Shown: one piece after another, positions 11,077 through 21,481 of the stretch
Numbering within the stretch: the first letter of the stretch is position 1
How the letters are laid out: each line of letters starts with the position of its first letter
NCBI GenBank assembly: GCA_009763385.1
Contig: CM019823.1
Span: forward strand, 176,398,995 to 176,462,994
Direction of reading: 5' to 3'
Origin: Coix lacryma-jobi var. lacryma-jobi
Taxonomy: Eukaryota > Streptophyta > Magnoliopsida > Poales > Poaceae
Length of the DNA: 64,000 bases
Position numbers and translations under genes: made by a program
The notes under the pieces: generated by a model
What the model was told of the DNA's origin: nothing
Database searches by the model: none
What the model saw: only the letters and a program-made list of their open reading frames with translations

Positions 11077-11868
11077 AAAAGCATCACGCGAGCCTCGCTA
11101 AAAGAAAGTGGGGGCGTCGCTGTTTTTTCAAATCAGCCTATCAAAAGTGTTGCGCGAGCCTCGCTAAAAAAAAGTGGGGGCGTCGCTGTTTTTTCAAATC
11201 AGCTTATCAAAAGCGTTGCGCGAGCCTCGCTAAAAGAAAGTGGGGGCGTCGCTGTTTTTTCAAATCAGCCTATCAAAAGTGTTGCGCGAGCCTCGCTAAA
11301 AGAAAGTGGGGGCGTCGCTGTTTTTTCAAATCAGCTTATCAAAAACGTTGCGCGAGCCTCGCTAAAAGAAAGTGGGGGCGTCGCTGTTTTTTCAAATCAG
11401 CCTATCGAAAGGGTTGCGCGAGCCTCGCTAAAAGAAAGTGGGGGCGTCGCTGTTTTTTCAAATCAGCCTATCAAAAGCGTTGCGCGAGCCTCGCTAAAAG
11501 AAAGTGGGGGCGTCGCTGTTTTTTCAAATCAGCCTATCAAAAGTGTTGCGCGAGCCTCGCTAAAAGAAAGTGGAGGCGTCGCTGTTTTTTCAAATCAGCC
11601 TATCAAAAGTGTTGCGCGAGCCTCGCTAAAAGAAAGTGGGGGCGTCGCTGTTTTTTCAAATCAGCTTATCAAAAGCGTTGCGCGAGCATCGCTAAAAGAA
11701 AGTGGGTGCGTCGCTGTTTTTTCAAATCAGCCTATCAAAAGTGTTGCGCGAGCCTCGCTAAAAGAAAGTGGGGGCGTCGCTGTTTCTTCAAATCAGCTTA
11801 TCAAAAGCGTTGCGCGAGCCTCACTAAAAGAAAGTAGGGGGCGTCGCTTTTTTTTTCCAAAATCATCC
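11077..11868. repeat. Tandem array, 12 copies of 66 bp with a continuous open frame
   Basis: The 66 bp unit (containing GCGAGCCTCGCTAAAAGAAA) repeats 12 times with almost no length change, so one + frame stays open across the array and would encode a 22-residue repeat containing ASLKESGGVAVFSNQ. Copies differ mainly at CCT/CTT and GTG/GCG positions. The open frame is probably a by-product of a unit length divisible by three. Confidence 0.92.
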
Positions 11869-11998
11869 CATCAAAAGCGTAACGTAAAGCTTCACAATCA
11901 CTTTAGTAAAACCATTACAAACCAATTCAGATAAATTGCAGAATTTACTTGCCTCAACCAATAATGCGGTTTACAATCTAAAAGGGAGAAAGTCACAG

Positions 11999-12035
11999 TT
12001 ACAAGGGTTCACCCCCACGTTCAACTACTGCCAAG
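11999..12035 (-). pseudogene. gene23: Antisense Grande gene, end of exon 3
   Basis: Across the solo LTR the - strand frame resumes at 12035 and meets TAA at 11999-12001 after about 12 codons. It is the likely original C-terminus of the antisense protein. The short length limits confidence, but the phase follows directly from the target duplication. Confidence 0.6.
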
Positions 12036-13070
12036 TCATCTGTAACACCTATGGTGATTAATATGTAATTAACTTGACATGTCATCATCTTTAGTCATTA
12101 ATCTTTCTTGTCTTGCATTTATGTTTGCCTAATGCTTGTTTTGCATTTACCTTTTTCTGAGGTGACTTGTGTAGTGATCTTTCTTTTTCGAAAACCCTAA
12201 AGGCCCAAGTCTTCCTTTAAGGGCAAAATGGTAATTTCATCTCTGTGTCTAGCTTTGTGTAAATCTTGTTCAGTTTTGTGCCCTGATGTTTTGTTGTGTT
12301 GATCAAAGTTAAAAATCAGAAATAGAAATTAAATTCCTTTTGAAAAACCCTGATTTCCAAACCCTGGTTTTTACCCCTCTTTTATTAATTTAAAAACTAT
12401 TCAAAATTTGAGGTTGGTCCTTTTAGCAAAGTTGTAGATCTTGTCAAGAGGAACAACTTTGGTGTTTGCAGATTTTCAAGTTTCAATACAAAATCAGAAG
12501 TAATTTCTAATTCTTTCAAACTGCAATTTTGTCCCTTTTTCGGTTTTCAAAATTATCTCAAAAACTTTTGAGTTTCAGAAAAAGTTTACATTGGCAAAGT
12601 TGTAGATCTCAAAATTTTAAGCAACTTTGGTGTTTTAAGTTTTCCTTGTGTAGTTCAAGTTTTGGGAGTAATTTCAAAAGTTCAGAAAGGGGAAGCTTTG
12701 CTTTAAAAATCGTCACTGTGCACGAGCCTTAAAGCCAGGGGGCCCCGGCCACCGGCAAGGCCGCCGCGCCGCGCGCGAGCCTCGCCGCCCATGCCGAGCC
12801 CGGCTGACCTGCGCCCGTGCCGCGCGCGGCCAAGTGCTGGCGCTCGTTTTTCCTCTCGGCCCCTACCTACCGCCGCCTCGCCCATCCCCTACCCTCCTCC
12901 TCTTTCCCCTCGGCCGCGGACAGCGCGCAGTTGCCGGCCGCCGGCAAGCCGCCCCGCCGCGCGCGCGTTCCCCGCCGCACCGAGCCGCCCTACCCTGCTC
13001 CCTACCTCCTTTAATGTCGCGCGAGCGCTCTCACCCCTCGCCCGGACCCCTCCCCAGCTCCGCCCGCGGC

Positions 13071-13077
13071 TATAAGA
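13071..13077 (+). promoter_or_regulatory. TATA box of solo LTR 1
   Basis: TATAAGA follows a GC-rich stretch (CCCGCGGC) and precedes a GC-rich leader. The position is about 1030 bp into the LTR, plausible for a long-LTR chromovirus. No transcript evidence is visible. Confidence 0.5.
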
Positions 13078-13567
13078 AGCCGCCGAGTTCCGCCATTGCC
13101 GCCACCACGGCGCCCCGCACCACCGGACCTCCCCAGCGCCCGTCGAGCCGCCGTTGCCTTCGCCTTGAGCCGCTCCACCTTCCCGAGCAACCAATTTCAC
13201 CCCTCCGCCCTCCTCTCGCCGGCGCAGGAGCTTCGTCCCCAACCCCGGCGAACGGCCGCGTTTCGGCCAAGCGAGAAATTCGCCGCCGTGAGTTTTCCTC
13301 TTTTCCCTCCGACCCCTGCCCTCTCTTCCTCACCTCCGTGCGCTCCTAACCGCACCTCGGTGATCCCTTTCGGTGGACAGAGCCGCCGGACGCCGCTCGC
13401 CGCCAGAGAGCTCCGCCGAAGCACCGTCAACATCGAGCTCCCTCCTCCGACCCTGCACCGCCTCGCCGAGCCTCCCTCCCGACTCACGGTGAGCCCGCGA
13501 ACCTTTCCCCACCCTCGGCTTTCCCAGCGCGAGCCCCGAACGGCCGGTCCGCCGTCCGCCTCGCCTG

Positions 13568-13759
13568 CGTCTCGCCCGAGCCTCCAAGCCAGGCCTCGGA
13601 CGAAGCAGTCGTTTCCGTCTCGCCCGAGCCTCCAAGCCAGGCCTCTGACGAAGCAGTCGTTTCCGTCTCGCCCGAGCCTCCAAGCCAGGCCTCGGACGAA
13701 GCAGTCGTTTCCGTCTCGCCCGAGCCTCCAAGCCAGGCCTCGGACGAAGCAGTCGTTTC
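13568..13759. repeat. Four tandem copies of a 48 bp unit in solo LTR 1
   Basis: Units starting CGTCTCGCCCGAGCCTCC begin at 13568, 13616, 13664 and 13712, with a partial fifth at 13760. The copies are almost identical. The unit is a multiple of three, which keeps frames open on both strands without any sign of a real protein. Confidence 0.9.
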
Positions 13760-16190
13760 CGTCTCGCCCGAGCCCGTTTCGCCCGAGCCTTGCGAGGAAA
13801 GAGCACAGTGCTCTTTTTCCTTTTTGGAAGGATGTGAATAGTGTTCCTTTTTCTTCTTTTTGTGTGATTTTCTGTGTTGCTCCAAAAATTCTGAAAATTT
13901 GAAGGTAGACTCTTTATACCATGTAGTATTTTAGAAAAATATGAAACTTGGACTTTGTGCAAAAGTTTGAAAATGAAAAATCTCCCTTTTAATTAAGTAA
14001 TGAATGGTTTTAGATTTTTAGAAAATCATGTGTAGCTCCAAAAAAAATATGAGATAAATTTTTATGTGCTAGTTATGTCATGTTTAGTCTCTGGTGAAAT
14101 TTTGAGGCCTTTTCGAGCAAGTTGATTTTTGGGTATTTATTTAAATTGTTAAATAGTGCCTTTTGTTAATTAAATGGTTGATTTTTGTTAAGCACCTTAA
14201 TGACCTCCAAAAATTATGAAATTTGTTTTGACATCTATTTATACCATAATGAACCTATGAGATTAATTGGGTAAATTTTGGAGCAACTGCATAAAATGAC
14301 CTTTTTAAATAATTAGGAAAAATAGAAAATCAAGTAGAGTTCATGTTGTATGCCCTGTCATGTGACTTTTGGGATTGTTTGCTGTTCATAGACCCCCACC
14401 CCTTTGGTCTATGATGTTTGTGATGTCATGCTTGTTGTGTGTTTAGGTCAGATAAATGATGCTTAATAGGTTGATTAATTTTGCTTAGAGATCAAGATAA
14501 GTAACTTTGTGTCTGTTCTAGAAGTTAATTACACGATAGAAAGTTGTACTCTAGAATCAGTGGTTTTGTCTTGTGCTGTATTGTTCATGTCAGCATCCTC
14601 ATAAGCATACATCATTGCATCCGTATAGTGACCGAAGGAGAAGGCATCAAAGTCGAAGCAGCCGCTGACGAACCTACCCCCGAGGCGACCCCGAGCTCCG
14701 ACACCTGCACTACCGACCCCGAGCCCGTCCTCTTTGCTCTTCAAGGCAAGCCCCGGTGCATCTTAACCCTTCCTTGTTTTCACAAAAGTTTACTTAAATG
14801 CTTTTGAGTTAAAACTACTGCATTAGGTTATAGGAGTTGTGTGATGACCTATCACCTGCACTATTTACCTCCACCAGAAAATCCACCTGCCCTGTTTAAA
14901 AAACTATTTGCAAAATGCTTAGCGATGCTATACAATAGATTTGCAATAAAATGCCAATTTCAAAAGTGTGATCACTTAAAGAATTTTGATGGGAATTTGG
15001 CTTTACTCCCTGCCTGTTGGCTAAGTATCTGATCCGTACCTAGTCAACAGCAAGGAGAGGTTGTCCGAGCGTACGGTGCCGTCATGTTGTAGTCCGGGAC
15101 TCAACAGTTGACACCGACCGGGACAGGGTTGAAAAACCGACAGAACCTGTACTCTTGGGTTAGAGTCCCAAGGTGCTTGTCGCTGGCGGAAAAATGTAGG
15201 GACCATCCGTATGGGGGCCTGCTGGCCAAGACTTGCAACTATTCACATACTTCGGAAAGCTCTGGCTCCGAGGAATCCTTTATTGGACCGACAACCGCGC
15301 ACTGGGAGTGGAGAGATGGCGGAAGTAGCATGTACCCACGTGGTCGTCGTACCTGGATAGGAGTGGTGTACTGTACTTCCGGGTGGCGTAGGACCGGGCC
15401 CAATCTTGGAGGAATCGTGGTAGACGAGTTGGCATATGCAAGCTTGGGTGCTACATATGCAGTGTGGATAGGGATCCTCAGCTGAGTATTATTTATCCGG
15501 ATTAACGTTGCTCCTCGGTTATGGAGACTTGGTCACTGACTGTCAACGGAGAGTGGTTCTCAACTAGGTATGTTTTTGAAAGGTAAAATGAATCATGGAC
15601 AATGGAGAATGGAGAAATACTGGAATCTTTCCAAAAATAAAACAATGATTTCAAAATGCTTTTCTGCAAAATACTTGATCTTGCTTAAGCCTTACCTTGA
15701 CTACCTAAGCCTCTCATTCCTGAGTCTTCTCCCATTTTTCTATAGTCGGGTAAGTCTTGTTGAGTACCCCCGTACTCAGGGTTTGTTGCCCATGCTGCAG
15801 GTATGACTGAGTCCCCGGTGTGTCTTGCGCCCTGCTGCATGACCATCGTCCAGGAAGAGGCCGATGAGGCCGAAGAGTAAAGTGTACACCCTCGGGCTGG
15901 GTGTTTGCAAGTATCTTATTTTGTTGTACTCCGCTACGTTGCCTATTTTCTATCTCCCGAACTTGGTTTGTAATAAATGCACCTTTAATTTTATCTGGAA
16001 CCTCGGATTGCAAAACTAATGTTATTTAAGTCTTCCGCTCTGTATTCCGATGTTATTTGTAAAAGTATCCAATGCTGTAACCGAATTGTGAGATGATCCT
16101 GCGGACGATGGGCGCTGATGCAGCCCAGTGACGAACAGTCTTAATCACACGGAACATCAGTTCGGCTGTAAGTGGATGACAGGGACCGGT

Positions 16191-19100
16191 TGTAACACCC
16201 TAGGTGTTAAGCAACCCTAAGTGCATAATTTGACATCTCATGAGCATAAAGCATCATCATTTCATGTTGCATTCTTTCTTTTGTTGAGTCTCATTTCATG
16301 TGACCTTTTGTGATGCTATGCTTGATTGAATGCTTGTGTGTCTTGTTTGTGGAGTGTTTAAGTCTCCTTAGTAGTTGAACCTTGTTGAGGAGTCAAAATG
16401 AAGCTAGGTTTATGTTGGTCATGTTGGCTAACCAAGTCTCTAACCCTAGTTGCCTTAATAGAGCCCTAGGAGTCCTTTTGTTTGACTAACTAAGACCTTC
16501 TTGATAGAAGCTTTGCATGGCTGTGGGCCCTTAACCAAAAGTGTGTAGAATTTAGAGTAGAACAAAAGTTGTTTAAGGCCCAACTCATGAAAATGAGTTT
16601 AACAAGGTGTTTTGGGACCCACAAGGCAGATTTGAGGGAGTTTAGACTTAGAAAATTCTCTAAGTCCTAACTGCCCAAAACAGTTTCATCTAGCCATCTT
16701 TGGAGCTTTCTCGGGAGCAATCTAGGCCGAACCAAAGATCAATCTTGTAACCAAAGTGGTAGTCGGTATGTAGCTCTAAGCAATGGAGCAAGTGGTTTAG
16801 CTTTTCATCAAGTGGATTGGGAGTTAATCGCGCTCAAAGTCTGGCCGTCAGTCGGCCTGATGGCACTGAATCGGGCCGGGCCGTGCCGTGCCGGCGCGCG
16901 CGCGCGGCGTCGTGGCCGACAGCGCCAGGACGTTGCCGCCGCGTGGCGCTCGACGGCCGGCCAAGCCAGCGTCCGCGCGCGGCGTGGCAAGCATGCCTTC
17001 GCCCTCGCCCTGTCCGAACCCGCTCCTCCCTCCATTCTGTTCCCCGCGCTCGCGCCTCTCTCTCGCTCTCTGCTCTCGCCGGCGTTGGAGCGGGAAAAAG
17101 GGGAGAAAGCAAAGCGCCGCCGCCCGCCGAACCTCGGCGAGCGATTACTCGCTCCACCGTGCGCCGCCGTCCAATTTCCTCTCGCCAGTTCCTCCGCCCT
17201 GGTCTCCTCTTTCTCCGGTAAGGGTTGGTTTCCCCTCTCTCCCTCTCTAGCTGCCGGAACAGCGGACGCCATCCGCAAGCTTCCGCCATGGCCGCCATCG
17301 TGACCTTCACGTGGACCGGTCATCTCCGGCCATGCTACCCTGAGCTGAGCCATGTTCTAGTCTTCTCTACCGTCGTAGTAGCTTAGAGTCAGATGGAGAC
17401 CTCTCTCGTGTCCTGAGTTCGCCGGACCGCGGGCCAGTCGCGCTGTGTCCGCCATGGACCGCCGCCGTGCATCGCGCCGGACAATGCCGGGGATGCCGAA
17501 GCCCGGGAGTTGCTCCATTAGGTCACTTGTGACTTGCTTAGGCTAGTGTTAGTCTCGCCGAGTCGCAAGCCGCCGGGAAGAGTTCCGCCGCCGAGTCGCC
17601 AGAGCCGCCGCTCCGCCATGGCCGCCGTCGAGCTTGCTCCGGTATCCCTCTGTCTCAGCGAGTCGGTTAGTTGTGTTCGCCTCGCAAACCCGCACCCAGT
17701 AATGGTCTCCGTGTCGCCAGAAGTGTCGCCGTCGACGAGCTAGGGCCGGTCAACGACCACGGCGCAAAACTCCGCCGTTGACCGCCGAGCCTGGCCTCGC
17801 ACGGTAACGTGCCGAGCCTGGCCTCGGTAGCTTGGTCGCCCTGACCAGCGGGCCCCGACTGGCAGCAAGAAAGAAAGAAAGGGAAGCGTTTGGGTGCCGT
17901 AGGCCTCGGTAAGCCGGGCGTGCCGAGTGTTTGCCTCGAGCCTCGGCTAAGTCACCGAGCCTCGGTTGAGTCAGTAGCCTCGGTCGAATCGGTTGAGTGT
18001 GTTTGAGCCTCGGCCGAGTCGCGCCGAATGTGTCGAAGCCTTGCCTCGGGCCTCAGCCGAATCGCGCCGGGTGTGCTGAGCGTTTGCCTTATGCCTCGGG
18101 CCTCAGCCGAATCGCGCCGGGTGTGCTGAGCGTTGTCTTATGCCTCGGCCGAACCAAGTTGGAGTCCGTACGTTTAGGTTTGAGTTTCCTTTTTAGTTTG
18201 TTTTTGCAGAGTTATGTAATGGCTTCAAAAATTCCTACAAGGCTCATTTTAAGTCCAAATCCTGTGAAACAAATTTTGTTAGGTCAAGCATGTTTAGATC
18301 TATCAGTAAAAACTGTTAAATGCATTTTTGGTGATACTTTTATGTGTAGATTTATTTAATTTAGAAAAGTGCTGATAACTTGGTAAATGCATAACTAATT
18401 ATATATAAGTCAGAAAAATGTGATTCCAGTTTTGTTAGGTTCGTATGAATGTGTAGTTTCAGAGAAAAATATAATATGAGGTTGTTCTGTGAATTAATTT
18501 GACAGTAGCTTTTAAAATGCTTAAATGTCGTTTCCTTGTTTATTTTGTAGTAATTAAAATATGAAGAATACGAACCTGAGAATTTAAGCACATTGCTCTT
18601 ATGCTAGGAAGTTCAGTAGAAAAATAAGAAATCTGTTGTTTGACACTTTTTGCTAGGGTGTGTAGTTCAAAGCACCTCTCCATAATAGAATTTGTCTTTT
18701 TCATAGAGGATGAAGTCTAGGTCCAAATGGGATGAAATTTGGACAGAGGGTTAGATTAAGTATTATTGATCTCCAGTAATTTTTATAGGTTTTTGTGAAG
18801 CTGTCTAGGATAGGTTACTGTTATGGGCCTATTTAACTAGATTTAATTCTACAAATAATTAGAGGGTAATAAACCCGTTAAGCAACTTTGATGCGGTGAC
18901 AACAAGACTTGATAAGTAGTATGTCGGATTAAATAAGTGAGTAGCAGTAGATGACATGTGCTTATCTCCTGAATGGTTACTCCATGTTGCATCACCATGC
19001 ATCTCATGTGCATTCATATTGTTCATTCATGTACCGCATCATGCAGGATCGGTAGTGGAAGCCCAGGAGACGCCGGAGGAGCAGCGTCAGGAGGAGACAC

Positions 19101-20720
19101 CTGAGGAGGGGATCCCGGAAGGAGACGCTGAAGACCTGCCGGAGTGCCGTGATCACCGCCCCGCCGACTTCGAGCGAGGCAAGCCCCGGAGCATTCTAAC
19201 TCCTACGGTTTGCAAATGTTTCTAATTAACCTGATGATGGATGTTGCATTAGGTTATAGGAATTGATTGCTACCGTTGATGCATTATTACTTATCCTTGT
19301 CCACCTGCAAATATTACCTTGTTATCCCTGATAAGTCTAGGCTCGTTTATGCTTAGCCTGCTTAGACCGGTAAAAGTCGGGTGATTTCCTGTCTCCCGCA
19401 TATAGGTGGATACTGATCATGTTTAGCCTTGTGCTATCATGGAGATAACCATGTGATAATTAATTTGAGACCGGGCGGGATGTAGGAGCAGCAGGACATG
19501 GGTTCTGTGTGCTAGTAGTCTCCCGTCTGTGTCGATCAGGAACCGACGAAGGCACACCTCAGTCATTTTGAACGCGTCAATCACTTAACGGAGCAGGTGC
19601 GGGTACCTCCCGTGAAGCCGAGTAAGGTTTTTCGAGCCGGTGACGGAGATGTTGACGCCTAACACCCAGGGCCTCAGATGTACCGTGGGCAACTATTCTG
19701 ATCGACCTGGCATGGTCCGAGGGCAGGCAGGGCCTGATCGACCTGGCATGACCGTGGGCAGTTAATAGCTTGAGCGACCTGGCATTGAGATAACCCCCGG
19801 TGTAGAAGGGCCCATGACCGTCCCGCGTGTTGTGTTCTCGAACCTCCTGAAGTGGTCGCCAACGGCCACCTGGCAGGGTGTGTCGGGCGAGTGTGCGGCA
19901 TTTTTATCCCCAGCTGGTAGGAATCGATTATAATCGCCATCGCTCCTGGTTAGTGAGTAACTTGACTGAGCATGTGTTACCGTAGTAATATATGGAATTA
20001 ATGATGGTTATGGCTGATGAATCTGAAAGGCTATTGATGAAATAGTCACTCTTGCTTGAATAAGTAGTCAAGTGTTTGCTCTAGATCAGGTGCAAATCTA
20101 GATAATCAGGCTGATTACATAAAAGTGACTGTTAATGCTCTAATGATGACTAGTTAATAATAAAGTGCTTTTATGCAAAAAGGTAAGTGTGGCCAACCCC
20201 AGATACAGCCTTGCATAATCCTTGGTGTCGGTTATTTCTGGTTTATGACGGGTAAGTCTAGCTGAGTACCTTCTCGTACTCAGGGTTCTATCCCTTGTTG
20301 TTGCAGATGGGCAATGCTTCTTCGGCTATTGCGAGAACTGTCTGTACCCCGTCGAGGGCAGTGACTAGACCATAGGCATGGTCAACTCTTATCTTCCTTG
20401 ATGCTTTTGTGGACCGATCAAGCATATGGCACTGTATTGTGAACTAAGGACTTGTGTTTCAAAACTATGTTGCTTCCGCTTTTGAATTCAAACTATGGTT
20501 TGTAATAACTGTTGAACTCCGATGTATTTGAACTATGTGCGAACTGAATGTACCTTGTGGGCATGTACGCTAATCTATTACGATCTTGGTTAAAGTTGAA
20601 TGACTTGAAATCCTTCGAGATTTCCGGACTACCGGGTGTGTACGAGCTTAAGTACTTGTAATCTCTGTGAAAGCAGCGATTCAGTGTTTAATCTGGTGCA
20701 AATTGGTCGGTTCTGTTACA
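16191..20720 (+). mobile_element. Solo LTR 2 (4530 bp) nested in solo LTR 1
   Basis: It starts TGTAACACCC and ends GTTCTGTTACA, flanked by CCGGT (16186-16190 and 20721-20725). There is no coding sequence. Blocks shared with solo LTR 1 include GCATTAGGTTATAGGA (19249 here, 14820 there) and the GGTAAGTCT-hairpin-CAGGGTT region (20251-20287 here, 15750-15783 there). It is therefore a diverged relative in the same orientation. A GC-rich section (16860-17760) probably holds the promoter. Confidence 0.87.
18040..18150. repeat. Tandem duplication of about 52 bp in solo LTR 2
   Basis: The block containing CCTCGGGCCTCAGCCGAATC occurs twice in a row, ending TGCTGAGCGTT each time. More degenerate GCCTCGG repeats lie upstream (17900-18040). 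Confidence 0.75.
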
Positions 20721-20760
20721 CCGGTGGGCCATGGGATTAGGGTCGTTCCGCCACATCATC

Positions 20761-21270
20761 GAAACCCTCGACCCCCTCCTCAAACCCCCCCTCCACTGGA
20801 ACCAGGGGTCCCCACAACAAAGGAGCTGCAGGGACAATCGGTAGTTCCCCGGGTAAAACCCTCGCCCTATACATGTATCTATGCCTTGTCTCACTAACTT
20901 CCGAAGGTTCTTCCTTCGGAATCATAAGCGCCCCATCCGAACCTATACCAAGCTCCCTTTGCCCAAACAAATATTCCAAAGCTGTGTTCTCGTCAATATC
21001 ATCATCTCCGCTAGCTTGCGAGATCGAAGAAGATCCAAACAAATAACGGTCGGCCTGACGGTCCGTATAATCCGCTTCGCGCCAAAAACGACCCGACCTA
21101 CTATTCTTTAAATCATACCTTCGCACCTTTGACCACCAAAAGCGTTCAAAGGAAAGCGAAGGATGTTTAAACCTAGCGCGAGCCCACGATTCACCAGTTA
21201 TAAAAACATCTTGATAATTTAACATCAGCGGAGTCACGTCGAATACGTCTAGCACAGTTCCGTCAGGAAC
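20761..21270 (-). pseudogene. gene23: Antisense Grande gene, exon 3, main part
   Basis: It starts at 21270 in phase zero with VPDGTVLDVFDVTP and runs 170 codons to 20761. There the target duplication TCATC of a solo LTR interrupts it. It includes a tryptophan/arginine-rich block (ERFWWSKVRRYDLKN) and acidic residues; I know no named domain for this part. A frame stays open about 8 codons into the inserted LTR, so the present copy would end in foreign residues. Confidence 0.72.
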
Positions 21271-21376
21271 CTGCATGTTTCAACAAAAATACGAAGATGC
21301 TTCAGCCTCATCAAGTCTTTACAACCACAATCTCTACAAAAGGGCTACCTCGCCACAACAATCCCAGGGATCACAC

Positions 21377-21476
21377 CTGACCAGCTTCCCTATGGGCTCC
21401 ACTCGCAGCTCCATCCTTGATAGCTTGCGAACCTTCGCCAATGGCGACGGTCGAGGCTCCAGGAGGCGCCTCCTCC
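21377..21476 (-). pseudogene. gene23: Antisense Grande gene, exon 2, downstream half
   Basis: This is the continuation of exon 2 beyond the Tekay insertion. It ends with CAG at 21377 before GTGTGATCC, the donor of a 106 bp intron (21271-21376) that ends ATGCAG. The phase across the removed insertion is preserved, which supports both the exon model and a single insertion event. Confidence 0.72.
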
Positions 21477-21481
21477 GCCGT

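Larger units (their letters stand above)
12041..20755 (+). mobile_element. Solo LTR 1 (about 4.18 kb), itself interrupted by solo LTR 2
   Basis: It starts TGTAACACC at 12041 and ends CCGCCACA at 20755, flanked by TCATC (12036-12040 and 20756-20760). Without the nested element (16191-20720 and one CCGGT) it is about 4180 bp. No gag or pol is present, so it is a solo LTR. It has AT-rich ends, a GC-rich middle (12730-13800) with a TATA box at 13071, and a hairpin at 15760-15779. These features and the shared blocks with 16191-20720 suggest a Tekay/Del-type chromovirus family with long LTRs (inference). Confidence 0.85.

Noticed and set aside
10317..11868. CRISPR-like direct repeats
   Set aside because: Units are contiguous with no unique spacers and lie in a plant retrotransposon.
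11011..11934. 307-codon open frame with perfect 22-residue repeats
   Set aside because: It lies in a tandem array whose unit is a multiple of three, inside a degraded element and without promoter or homology; reported as a repeat only.
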